Source: an uncultured Clostridia bacterium
Lineage (GTDB): Bacteria; Bacillota; Clostridia; TANB77; CAG-508
DNA: 64,000 nucleotides
NCBI GenBank assembly: GCA_934130435.1
Contig: CAKOYB010000002.1
Location: forward strand, 124,001 to 188,000
Reading direction: 5' to 3'
Below, piece by piece: positions 9,335 to 17,284 of the stretch (the first letter of the stretch is position 1; each line of letters begins with the position of its first letter). A program made the translations under genes and the position numbers. The notes beneath the pieces were generated by a model. That model saw nothing but the letters and a program-made list of their open reading frames with translations. It had not been told where the DNA came from and did no database searches.

Positions 9335-9571
9335 TTGTTTAAGAAATTGCGTGAAAAACGTAAATTATCGTCTGCCAAAAATTTTTTATTTTTTTTGTAT
9401 GATGTTGTATATGTCGACATTGAACAATATGAGAAAAAATCAGTTGGAGACATAATTGACGATTGCAAGAACTATGCTGAATCAATCACAACCTTATCTG
9501 ACTCAGCTGAAAAGCAAGAAACTTTGTCTGCTCTTTTTAAGGCTCAAGAATACCTAAAAACATTTTTGTGA
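9335..9571 (+). CDS. Small conserved-looking protein of unknown function
   Basis: A basic-start, acidic-middle protein of 78 residues that I do not recognise. I place the start at TTG 9335, seven bases after a strong AAGGAGG (9321-9327). The in-frame TTG at 9332 is possible but only 4 bases away, and the ATG at 9293 lies upstream of the ribosome site. It begins MFKKLREKRKL, has a hydrophobic patch (NFLFFLYDVVYVDIEQY) and a helical, charged C-terminal half. No signal peptide or clear membrane segment is seen. It has its own consensus promoter and a strong terminator, making it a complete single-gene unit on the strand opposite to almost everything else here. The antisense frame has no ribosome site. 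Confidence 0.7.
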   Translation: MFKKLREKRKLSSAKNFLFFLYDVVYVDIEQYEKKSVGDIIDDCKNYAESITTLSDSAEKQETLSALFKAQEYLKTFL

Positions 9572-9586
9572 TAAAAAAGCAGATAA

Positions 9587-9627
9587 CCACATATCATGGT
9601 ATATTAAACTATGATATGTGGCATTTT
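9587..9627 (+). terminator. Strong terminator after the small plus-strand gene
   Basis: An 11-bp perfect stem (CCACATATCAT/ATGATATGTGG), extended to about 14 pairs, with a short A/T loop, then CATTTTTA. It lies 15 bases past the stop. It also faces spoIIQ, which ends at 9632 on the other strand, so it may serve both. Confidence 0.85.
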
Positions 9628-9631
9628 TATT

Positions 9632-10417
9632 TTAAAACTCTATAACCTCTTGTGGATTTATATTCTCTCCATTTTTAATAATTTCGAAATGTAAATGTGC
9701 TTCGTCAACTATTTCATAAGCTGCACTATCGCCTATACTTGCTATAACTTGGCCTTTAGTAACTTTTTGTCCCTCAGATACAAACTCAGTTGTTAGTAAA
9801 TTTGAATATAATGTTTTATATCCATTTTCGTGTTCAATAATAATTGTAAGTCCATATCTTGGATCATTTTTTATTGACTGTACTTTTCCATCTTCAGCAG
9901 CTTTAACTTCTGTTCCTCTCTCCCCACTTATGTCTATCCCGTAGTGTGTAATCCATTCTTTTAACGTTTCAGAATAAACTAAATTGTTCTGTGTAAATTC
10001 CTTTATTATTTCTCCTTCAGTGGGTTTTTCAAATTTTAGCTGTGCTTTAACTTTTTGATTTTCATTTGTCTTTTTATTATTACTAGTAGAAGAAGAATTA
10101 TTGCTTAATTTCGATTCTTCAACGTTATTTTTATAAATTTTCACATTAGTATTAGTTTCTTCTTCATTTATTTTTTCTTTTGAATCTTCTATCTTTTTCC
10201 CAATGCTTGTACTTGCTGAAGTAGTATTTTCTATGCTGCTTGTTTCAAATTGTGCTAAGTACTCAGAATCAGACTCTTTCATTGAGTTTCTATTTGAATA
10301 TGTTACAAAAGTTATTCCAAAAACAATTAAAGTCAATAAAAATATTGCACCTGTCACATATAAAATAGTATTTAAACTATCTGAAGAATTAATTTTCTTT
10401 CTGTTATTTCTTCTCAT
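9632..10417 (-). CDS. spoIIQ: SpoIIQ-type M23 (LytM) forespore engulfment protein
   Basis: A 261-residue protein with a short cytoplasmic start, one membrane segment (about 16-41), a low-complexity Ser/Asn/Glu linker and a C-terminal M23 peptidase domain. The zinc motifs are complete: HYGID and HLHFE. B. subtilis SpoIIQ lost one of these, whereas clostridial SpoIIQ keeps them. SpoIIQ is a forespore membrane protein that pairs with SpoIIIAH across the septum. Its position directly after spoIID in a sporulation operon supports the name. I start at ATG 10415-10417, next to GGAGG, rather than four codons upstream. A sigma-F-like promoter lies just before it. Confidence 0.85.
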   Translation of the reverse strand: MRRNNRKKINSSDSLNTILYVTGAIFLLTLIVFGITFVTYSNRNSMKESDSEYLAQFETSSIENTTSASTSIGKKIEDSKEKINEEETNTNVKIYKNNVEESKLSNNSSSTSNNKKTNENQKVKAQLKFEKPTEGEIIKEFTQNNLVYSETLKEWITHYGIDISGERGTEVKAAEDGKVQSIKNDPRYGLTIIIEHENGYKTLYSNLLTTEFVSEGQKVTKGQVIASIGDSAAYEIVDEAHLHFEIIKNGENINPQEVIEF

Positions 10418-10467
10418 AAAAACCTCCAATAATAACTTAATCTCTAAAATTGAGTTTCATTATTATG

Positions 10468-10496
10468 AAGTATTGCCTTTTTATGAAAAAATATAC
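10468..10496 (-). promoter_or_regulatory. Sigma-F-like promoter before spoIIQ
   Basis: On the minus strand GTATA (10492-10496), a 14-base gap, then GGCAATACTT (10468-10477), close to the recalled sigma-F consensus (GYATA and GGNNANAHTR). The spacing is slightly short. It would give a leader of about 40 bases before spoIIQ. Confidence 0.45.
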
Positions 10497-10520
10497 AAAT
10501 TGTTCAGGATTTTCAATTTT

Positions 10521-11513
10521 TTATAATTCATTGATTTCAACATTACTATAAAAATGTTGAATAATTTCTTTATAATTATTACCTTGTTTTGCCATTGCGT
10601 CTGCACCTGTTTGGCTCATACCAACTCCATGTCCGTACCCAATAACATAGAATTTTACACTATCATCTAATATTTCTACCGTAAAGTTTGCTGACCTTAA
10701 CTTTAAAATTGTTCTAATTTCTACTCCAGATAGTTCAAGGTTTCCGATTTTTATTTTTTTTACCCTGTTGCTTTCATCTCTTTCAGCAATTTCTATGCAT
10801 TTTTCCTCTTCAAAATTTATTTTAAAATTATCATGTTTTTCTTTTATCTTTTCTTCTAATTCTTTTTTGCTCAATTCAACTTCTGATTTGTATTGTGAAT
10901 AATTTTCTTCTCCAGCTGTTTCAACAACTTGCAAATATGGATATCCTGTTCCTCCCCATACGTATAGTGGAATTTGTGTTTTTCCGCCGCTATTCGCATG
11001 AAAAAAAGCATTTATTGGTTCATTATTATATGTTATTATTTGGCCATTTGTATCGTTTACGGCTGTTTCTATTTTCTGCCAATATTCATCCTTTTTATCA
11101 TCATCCCATTTTTTTAATCGTTCTTCTTTAGAAATCCAAGCTTGGCAACAGTCTGATTTATCGCATATATCAGCATCTTTATGTTTTGACGATTTATTTA
11201 TTTTGTATATAGTATATGTTCTTGCAACAACAGCTTGTGCTTTTAAAGCTTCTAAATCATATTTGGCAGGCATTTCAGCTGACACAACATTTTTTATATA
11301 CTCTTCTAAATTTATTCTTTCAACGTTTCCTGTGTCTTTATGTAATAAACTTATTACATTATTTTTATATTCTTTTGTACTTTCTATGCTAGTGTCTATA
11401 GGTAAGACATTTTCATTCGATGATACTACTATGTTTTTTTTATTAGTGAAAATTAATGGTATTATAAAAAAAATAATAAAAACAATTATAAACTGTATTA
11501 TGTACTTTTTCAT
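10521..11513 (-). CDS. spoIID: Stage II sporulation protein D, lytic transglycosylase
   Basis: A 330-residue protein with an N-terminal membrane anchor (about 5-22) and the SpoIID domain: VSAEMPAKYDLEALKAQAVVARTYT near residues 75-100 (the motif including the catalytic Glu), HANSGG, and the C-terminal GYGHGVGMSQTGADAMA signature. SpoIID cuts glycan strands during engulfment. Its ATG overlaps the sigF stop (ATGA at 11510-11513), so it is translationally coupled to sigF. In B. subtilis spoIID is a separate mother-cell gene, so this linkage is notable. Expression would depend on the frameshift in sigF if coupling is real. Confidence 0.92.
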   Translation of the reverse strand: MKKYIIQFIIVFIIFFIIPLIFTNKKNIVVSSNENVLPIDTSIESTKEYKNNVISLLHKDTGNVERINLEEYIKNVVSAEMPAKYDLEALKAQAVVARTYTIYKINKSSKHKDADICDKSDCCQAWISKEERLKKWDDDKKDEYWQKIETAVNDTNGQIITYNNEPINAFFHANSGGKTQIPLYVWGGTGYPYLQVVETAGEENYSQYKSEVELSKKELEEKIKEKHDNFKINFEEEKCIEIAERDESNRVKKIKIGNLELSGVEIRTILKLRSANFTVEILDDSVKFYVIGYGHGVGMSQTGADAMAKQGNNYKEIIQHFYSNVEINEL

Positions 11514-12236
11514 ACAGCCTCCAATTTTTCTTTCATTTTGTTTAAAACTCTTTTTTCTATTCTCGAAACCTGTACTTGTGTTATTCCAAGTATCCTTCCA
11601 ACATTTGCCTGTGTCAATTCTTTATAATATCTCAGTATAATAATTTTTTTCTCTCTTGGTTCAAGCTTTTTTATAATTTCATTTAAAGAAATGTTGTTAA
11701 GTAACTTTTCGTAATCATCCTTATTTGTAATTATTTTATCAATTACTTTTCTGTTGTCATCACTTTGGCTTCCGTTCTGATGCGTAAATAGATTCAACTG
11801 GTATTGCTGAATCTATTGCCGCTGCAATTTCTTCTTTGTCAACTTTTAATGATTTTGCTATATCACTTATAGTCATTTCTTTTCCTGTTTTGTCTAAATT
11901 TTCTTTTTGAATTACCCTAATTTTAGTATATAGTTCTTTTGTTTGTCTGCTTATTTTTATTATTCCATCATCTCTTATAAATCTCTTAATTTCTCCTAAA
12001 ATGTATGGAACTGCATAAGTAGAAAGTTGCACATCTAATGTAGTATCAAATCTCTTTATTGCTTTAATTAATCCCATGTTTCCGATTTGATATAAATCTT
12101 CTTTTTCATACCCTCTACTCGTAAATCTTTTGACAATATTCCATACTAAACCAGAATTGCTCAGCACAAGGTCTTCCATAATTTCCTTATTGTCTTGTTG
12201 AGCTAGAATTATCTTTTGAATATTATCATTATACAT
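11510..12236 (-). CDS. sigF: Sporulation sigma factor SigF, interrupted by +1 shift at CGG
   Basis: Two overlapping frames together encode a full sigma-70 family SigF of 241 residues. The first, 154 codons, holds sigma region 2 (EDLYQIGNMGLIKAIKRFD) and region 3; the second holds region 4 (LEPREKKIIILRYYKELTQANVGRILGITQVQVSRIEKR). The first frame reads GAA CGG AAG CCA AAG TGA at the junction; skipping the C gives GAA GGA AGC CAA and continues in the second frame. I start at ATG 12234-12236, which has AAAGGA six bases upstream, rather than the upstream ATG. The TTG start possible for the second part has no ribosome site, so independent translation is unlikely. It is either a +1-shifted gene or a genuine mutation that would abolish sporulation. 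Confidence 0.85.
11772..11774 (-). other. In-frame CGG at the sigF frameshift
   Basis: The only in-frame CGG of sigF. Zero frame meets a double stop (TGA TGA) four codons later; the +1 frame gives Gly-Ser-Gln-Ser-Asp-Asp and region 4. Confidence 0.85.
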
Positions 12237-12254
12237 ATTTTTTCCTTTCATGTA

Positions 12255-12728
12255 TTATGCTCTGGCAACGATATTAAAATCATCTGTTTCTTCTTTCTGT
12301 TTTTTTATGTTTTTAGTCATTGTTATTTTTGTTCCAAGCCCAATTACTGACTCTACTTCCAATTTATCCATAAAGCTTTCCATTATTGTAAATCCCATTC
12401 CAGACCTTTCTAAATCTGGCTTAGAAGTATATAATGGTTCTTTTGCTTCATCTATATTTTCGATTCCTTTTCCTGTATCTGAAATTATTATAGTCAACAC
12501 ATCACCACTTATATAACAATTAATTTTTATTATTCCAATACTATTTTCATATCCATGTATTATAGAATTAGTTACAGCCTCTGATACTGCCGTTTTAATA
12601 TCTGCAATCTCTTCAATAGTTGGATCTAATTGTGCTGCAAAAGCTGCTACGGAAATTCTTGCAAACGCTTCATTTGATGACTTACTTAAAAACTCAAGTT
12701 TCATTTCATTATCATATTTTTTAACCAT
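12255..12728 (-). CDS. spoIIAB: Anti-sigma F factor SpoIIAB (serine kinase)
   Basis: A 157-residue GHKL-fold protein that holds SigF inactive and phosphorylates SpoIIAA. The N box ([16 protein letters not shown], about 45-60), the DTGKGIEN G1 box and the SGMGFTIM G2 box are all present. The C-terminal roughly 15 residues extend beyond the usual end. Its ATG overlaps the spoIIAA stop by one base, and sigF starts 18 bases after its stop. Confidence 0.96.
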   Translation of the reverse strand: MVKKYDNEMKLEFLSKSSNEAFARISVAAFAAQLDPTIEEIADIKTAVSEAVTNSIIHGYENSIGIIKINCYISGDVLTIIISDTGKGIENIDEAKEPLYTSKPDLERSGMGFTIMESFMDKLEVESVIGLGTKITMTKNIKKQKEETDDFNIVARA

Positions 12729-13048
12729 TAGGCAATATTCTCCTCTCTTATTGGTATAATTTTTAATATTCCACTCATTTCAAGTATTTTTCTTACGCTT
12801 TTATTTACATTAATAATTTCAACTTTTCCACCTAGCATTACTGTGTTTTTATATCTTCCTAGTAGCATGCCTATACCCGCACTATCCATAAAAGAAACAT
12901 TATTAAAGTCAAATATAACTTTTCTTGGAATATATCTTTCAATTTCATAATCAGCTCTCCTCCTTATTTTTTCTGTTGTATGATGATCAATCTCTTCATT
13001 AATATTGAAAATCAATGTTTTTTCTGAATTAATATATTTAGCATTCAA
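12728..13048 (-). CDS. spoIIAA: Anti-anti-sigma F factor SpoIIAA
   Basis: A 106-residue STAS-domain protein that releases SigF when dephosphorylated. The phospho-acceptor is Ser56 in [15 protein letters not shown], equivalent to Ser58 of B. subtilis. The start has AGGAGGAG. It is the first gene of the operon, and an exact Spo0A box lies about 100 bases upstream. Confidence 0.96.
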   Translation of the reverse strand: MNAKYINSEKTLIFNINEEIDHHTTEKIRRRADYEIERYIPRKVIFDFNNVSFMDSAGIGMLLGRYKNTVMLGGKVEIINVNKSVRKILEMSGILKIIPIREENIA

Positions 13049-13146
13049 AACAACTCCTCCTTTGTATTTTATAATAAAATTATATTACTATTGTAAATAT
13101 TTTCCAATAGCAAATTTTGAGAAGTTTTATCGATTTATAAAAAGTT

Positions 13147-13153
13147 TTCGACA
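13147..13153 (-). promoter_or_regulatory. Spo0A box upstream of the spoIIA operon
   Basis: An exact TGTCGAA heptamer on the minus strand, 99 bases before spoIIAA. Spo0A activates spoIIA in known spore formers, so the place is apt, but a heptamer is expected by chance a few times in 64 kb. Confidence 0.5.
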
Positions 13154-13165
13154 TTTTTTTTGAGC

Positions 13166-13191
13166 AAAAAAAAAAGAAAGCAAATGCTTTC
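13166..13191 (-). terminator. Terminator after the cyclophilin gene
   Basis: Stem GAAAGC/GCTTTC with an AAAT loop, followed on the minus strand by a run of about ten U. It isolates the cyclophilin gene from the spoIIA operon. Confidence 0.85.
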
Positions 13192-13204
13192 CTTTTATAT
13201 TTTT

Positions 13205-14011
13205 TTAGTAATTAATTCCCATATAATTGCTCAAATCAAATTTTTCATGTGTTTTTGGTTTGCCATAGTCTATTCCAAATGTTTCAACTTTTATTGACTT
13301 TATTATAGGTGCTTCTTCTGGCGTAGATTCTTCAGAACCCTCTTCTTCGCTTTGTTTCACTTTTACTTCAGCTAGTTTTTGTAAAACATCTAATCCTTCT
13401 ATTACTTTTCCAAAACCAGCATAATTACCTGTTAATGATAGATTTTCATCTGTTGTCATAATAAAGAACTGTGAACTTGCTGAGTTATATCCTTGTTTTG
13501 TAATTGAAGATCCATAATATGAAGCATATGCCGAATAATCATTTCTAGCCATTGCAATAACACCTTTTCCAAGTTTTAATGTGTTATTTTTATAGTCATT
13601 TGCAATAAACTCTCCATCAATTGCGTATTCTTTATCATTTTCTGATCCTTTTTCAATTGAACTATCAACCTCGCTCATTTTAGCTCCACCAGTTCCATCT
13701 CCATTAGGATCTCCGCCTTGTATCATAAAATCTTTTATTATTCTATGAAATGTTTGACCGTCATAAAAACCATTATTTGCTAAATTTATAAAGTTTGTTA
13801 CAGTATTTTTTGCCATATCTGGGTATAATTCAACTTTAATATTTCCAAAGTTTTCAACCTCAATTGTGGCAATTGGATTTTCTGTTTTAGTCGTAGTTTT
13901 TTTATAATATCCATAACACAATAAAATTATTATAAGTAAAATTAGTATTATTGCAATTATCAGAATGCTATCCTTTAAAATATTTTTTTTGTTTGATACT
14001 TTCTTTTTCAT
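13205..14011 (-). CDS. Membrane-anchored cyclophilin-type peptidyl-prolyl isomerase
   Basis: A 268-residue protein with a basic start, one hydrophobic segment (about 14-34) that anchors it outside the membrane, and a cyclophilin domain: VTNFINLANNGFYDGQTFHRIIKDFMIQGGDP holds the catalytic Phe/His-Arg region, and QFFIMT the core. It likely helps fold secreted proteins. A 30-residue Glu/Ser-rich stretch interrupts the C-terminal part. It forms its own unit or the end of one with the pilin-like gene 33 bases upstream, and ends at a strong terminator. Confidence 0.92.
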   Translation of the reverse strand: MKKKVSNKKNILKDSILIIAIILILLIIILLCYGYYKKTTTKTENPIATIEVENFGNIKVELYPDMAKNTVTNFINLANNGFYDGQTFHRIIKDFMIQGGDPNGDGTGGAKMSEVDSSIEKGSENDKEYAIDGEFIANDYKNNTLKLGKGVIAMARNDYSAYASYYGSSITKQGYNSASSQFFIMTTDENLSLTGNYAGFGKVIEGLDVLQKLAEVKVKQSEEEGSEESTPEEAPIIKSIKVETFGIDYGKPKTHEKFDLSNYMGINY

Positions 14012-14043
14012 CTTTTACCTCCCCAAACTATAGTATCCTACTA

Positions 14044-14778
14044 TTATTCATTTTCAATTTTTAATTCCTTTATTACTGAACTACCATTAAGTTTTTTGAG
14101 TAATATTTCATATGTTTCTCCATATTTTGCATCAAAATTTCTATCTTTTATTGGAGTCCAGTAATCTTCTCCCTTTATTCTATATCTTATATCAAAAAAA
14201 GTATTTTGATCATTTATTTTAACACTATAGTCTTGTTCTGTTAATTTCTCAGTTTTAAAAATTTCATCTGGTACTTCAATATTGTTTGTAGGGTTGTTTA
14301 AAATATATTTCTGATTTGTCGACATGTAGTATGTTTTATCTCCAATTTTTAGTCCATTAATACTTACGACTATTGCATTGTTAAAATCTATGCAAACATC
14401 CTGTTCAACACCTGAAATACCTAATTCATTTTCTAGTGCCTCCTTAGAAAAATATCTAAAATTATCTGATTGTAAGTTAGTATCATCATCTAATTTAATT
14501 TCACTAATAGTTTCTTTTTCTTCAGAGCTTAAATCTCTTCCTAAGTTTGCTAAAAATACATTTTCCCCATTTAAAATATAATTTTCATTATTGTTTTTAA
14601 TTTCATTTACCCTGGTTTGAACTAAATCTAATTCGGAATTAAACTTTTGTAACTTTATCTGATTCGAATAGCCTGGAACAGTTCCTATTGAAACACCAGC
14701 TATAATGCATAATATCAGAATTGTTATTATAGTTAAAGTTAATGTTATTCCATTTTCAAAATTTTTATTTTTAATCAT
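14044..14778 (-). CDS. Pilin-like protein with type IV prepilin-type N-terminus
   Basis: A 244-residue protein. A short basic leader ends in ENG, then ITLTLTIITILILCIIAGVSIG, a prepilin-like hydrophobic helix after a glycine that a prepilin peptidase could cut. Canonical Glu5 of the mature pilin is absent (Leu is there). The remaining 200 residues are soluble and Asn/Glu-rich. The same design recurs at 52945-53517. Such proteins are frequent in gut Clostridia; their role (pseudopilin, secretion or surface) is not known to me. No pilus assembly gene is in the window. The gene lies between disA and the cyclophilin gene. Confidence 0.7.
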   Translation of the reverse strand: MIKNKNFENGITLTLTIITILILCIIAGVSIGTVPGYSNQIKLQKFNSELDLVQTRVNEIKNNNENYILNGENVFLANLGRDLSSEEKETISEIKLDDDTNLQSDNFRYFSKEALENELGISGVEQDVCIDFNNAIVVSINGLKIGDKTYYMSTNQKYILNNPTNNIEVPDEIFKTEKLTEQDYSVKINDQNTFFDIRYRIKGEDYWTPIKDRNFDAKYGETYEILLKKLNGSSVIKELKIENE

Positions 14779-14804
14779 TTTTAGTATTAATCCTTTTATA
14801 AAAA

Positions 14805-15881
14805 TTATGATAATATACTGTCAAATATAAATTGCTCTTGCATTCTCTTTAATGATTGTTTAATATTTTTAGCTCTGACTTCACCTATTCCTTCAACTTC
14901 GTCTAGCATAGGTATATCAGCTGCTAAAATATGTTGAAATGTTTTAAATGATTTGATTAAGTTTTCTACTATATTTGTCGGCATTCTTGGTATCTTGCTT
15001 AATATTCTATAACCTTTTGGATATACCGCCAATTCATCATAGTTTTCAAAATCTTCATATCCCAATAAATTTGCTACATTTTGTTGTTTCATTAAATCCT
15101 CATATTCAAGAGCTATTAATTGGTTATATACCTTGTCACTAGTTCTTTTTTTACCTGATGCAATGTAATCTTTTATAATAAGCTTTTCTTCTTTTACTAG
15201 CCCACCAACAAGTTCATCTAACTGAATCTTAACTAATCTTCCTTCTTCTCCAAGTTCAATTATTCTTTTTTTCACTTCTTCAGCCATTCTTAAGGTCATT
15301 TCAGCTCTTTGAATTGCTGTCAGAACATTATCTAATGTTACAATATCATTAAACTCATACTCATTAAGCAAATTTATTTTTGTGTCAAAAACCTTTTTAT
15401 ACTTTTCAACTGTTTGCAGTGCTTGATTTGCTTTTTCTAAAATTCTTGATGTTTCTTCTAGTACATACCTTAAATTTTCTTTATAAATTGTTATTATACT
15501 TCTTCTTTGTGAAATACTTATAACAAGTTGACCTGTTTGTTTTGCTGTTCTTTCTGCTGTTCTATGTCTTGTACCAGTCTCCTTAGTTTCAATTGTGTAT
15601 AATGGAATTAATTGTGCATTGGCAAATAATATTTTCTTAAGGTCACTGCTTAAAATAATTGCTCCATCCATTTTTGCTAATTCATATAATCTTGACGGTG
15701 AATAATCAACATTTAAACTAAAACCACCATCAACAATATCTAGAACCTCTTTTGAATCGCCAACTACAATTAGTGCTCCCGTTTTTGCTTTTAGGATGTT
15801 ATCTAATCCTTGTCTTATTTCTGTGCCTGGTGCAACTAGCTTTAAAAGATCTACAATTGCTTCATCCTTATTGGATATCAT
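14805..15881 (-). CDS. disA: DNA integrity scanning diadenylate cyclase DisA
   Basis: A 358-residue protein that makes c-di-AMP while scanning DNA for branched structures. The N-terminal DAC domain has the DGAIILS and GTRHRTAERTA motifs that form the active site; a helical linker follows, and the C-terminus has helix-hairpin-helix motifs (VEGIGEVRAKNIKQSLKR). Length is normal. It follows radA by 30 bases, the pairing known from B. subtilis, where RadA modulates DisA. Confidence 0.97.
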   Translation of the reverse strand: MISNKDEAIVDLLKLVAPGTEIRQGLDNILKAKTGALIVVGDSKEVLDIVDGGFSLNVDYSPSRLYELAKMDGAIILSSDLKKILFANAQLIPLYTIETKETGTRHRTAERTAKQTGQLVISISQRRSIITIYKENLRYVLEETSRILEKANQALQTVEKYKKVFDTKINLLNEYEFNDIVTLDNVLTAIQRAEMTLRMAEEVKKRIIELGEEGRLVKIQLDELVGGLVKEEKLIIKDYIASGKKRTSDKVYNQLIALEYEDLMKQQNVANLLGYEDFENYDELAVYPKGYRILSKIPRMPTNIVENLIKSFKTFQHILAADIPMLDEVEGIGEVRAKNIKQSLKRMQEQFIFDSILS

Positions 15882-15911
15882 TTAGATTTCACGCACCTTT
15901 CTGTAAGAATA

Positions 15912-17276
15912 CTATTGCATTCCAATTTTTCTTAATGCCTCGTTAATATTTCTAACACCAATTATATCTAATTTATACTTTTCTTTCAATAGCTTTTTAC
16001 TACTTTCTGGAATTATACAAGTTTTAAAACCTAATCGTTCAATTTCTTTTAATCTTTTTTCCATCAAATTTACGCTTCTTACTTCGCCTGTTAAACCAAC
16101 TTCACCAATAGCAACCAAGTCTTGTGGTATAGGAATATTTTTAAAACTAGAAGCTACTGCTAGAATAATCCCTAAATCAATTGCTGGTTCGTTAATTTTT
16201 ATTCCGCTAACAACATTTAGGTATACATCTTGATTGCCCAATGGTATTCTAATCTTCTTTTCTAGTACAGCCATTAATAATGTTAATCTGTTAAAATCAA
16301 GTCCGTTTGCTGTTCTCCTTGGAATTCCAAACACACTTTGCGTAGTCAATGCTTGTAATTCAATTAAAAGTGGTCTTGTTCCTTCTATAGTTGCTACAAT
16401 CACTGATCCAGCAGGATTATCTTCTCTTTCTGATATTAAAACAGATGATGGATTAGTAATTTCTATTAATCCTTCATTTTGCATTTCGAACATTCCTATC
16501 TCATTAGTTGATCCAAACCTATTTTTTACTCCTCTTAATATTCTATAAGTAAAATACCTTTCTCCTTCAATATACAATACTGTATCAACCATGTGTTCTA
16601 AGACTCTTGGTCCAGCAATATTACCATCTTTAGTAACATGTCCTACTATTATTGTTGTTATTGCATTAGCTTTACAAAGCTTCATTACTCTGGCTGTTAT
16701 TTCTCTAACTTGACTAATGCTTCCTGCTGTTGACTGCACATCATTAGAATACATAGTTTGAATTGAATCTATAATAACAAGTTTTGGACATATATCTAAA
16801 ATTGTTTGTTCAATAATGTCCATATCAGTCTCAGATATAAATAACAAGTTAGAGTTATTAATTCCTAGTCTATCAGCTCTTATTTTTATTTGTTCTCCTG
16901 ATTCCTCTCCTGATATATAAAGAATTTTTTCATTAGTTTTTATTTTATTGCATATTTGCAATATTAATGTTGATTTTCCAATTCCTGGCTCTCCTCCAAT
17001 AAGAACTAAAGATCCTTTAACAAGTCCTCCTCCAAGAACCCTATCAAGTTCACTTATTCCAGTTGATACTCTTGCTTCAAGCTTTCCTTCTATTTTATTT
17101 AATTCTATTGGAGAAATTTTCTTTGTTTCTCTAAAATTTAAAGTTCCTTTTGAATTTTGAAAAATTTTTTGTTCAAAGAAGGAATTCCATTCATTACATG
17201 CCGGACATTTTCCGAGCCACTTTTGTGATTCATATCCACAATTATTGCAGACAAATACACTTTTATTTTTTGTCAT
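15912..17276 (-). CDS. radA: DNA repair protein RadA
   Basis: A 454-residue RecA-like branch-migration ATPase. It has an N-terminal C4 zinc finger (CNNCGYESQKWLGKCPAC, 10-27), Walker A GGEPGIGKST near 93, the RadA signature GVKNRFGSTNE, and a Lon-like C-terminal domain. It acts in recombination repair and is linked here to disA. The ribosome site GGGG is short but properly spaced. clpC and mcsB, often upstream, are not present; a GH15 gene takes that place. Confidence 0.97.
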   Translation of the reverse strand: MTKNKSVFVCNNCGYESQKWLGKCPACNEWNSFFEQKIFQNSKGTLNFRETKKISPIELNKIEGKLEARVSTGISELDRVLGGGLVKGSLVLIGGEPGIGKSTLILQICNKIKTNEKILYISGEESGEQIKIRADRLGINNSNLLFISETDMDIIEQTILDICPKLVIIDSIQTMYSNDVQSTAGSISQVREITARVMKLCKANAITTIIVGHVTKDGNIAGPRVLEHMVDTVLYIEGERYFTYRILRGVKNRFGSTNEIGMFEMQNEGLIEITNPSSVLISEREDNPAGSVIVATIEGTRPLLIELQALTTQSVFGIPRRTANGLDFNRLTLLMAVLEKKIRIPLGNQDVYLNVVSGIKINEPAIDLGIILAVASSFKNIPIPQDLVAIGEVGLTGEVRSVNLMEKRLKEIERLGFKTCIIPESSKKLLKEKYKLDIIGVRNINEALRKIGMQ

Positions 17277-17284
17277 ATTTCCCC

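Noticed and set aside
9250..9468. Minus-strand 72-codon frame opposite the small plus-strand gene
   Set aside because: No ribosome site or promoter; the plus-strand gene has both and a terminator.
11510..11797. Independent translation of the second half of sigF from TTG 11797
   Set aside because: No ribosome site precedes it, and region 4 alone would not make a sigma factor.
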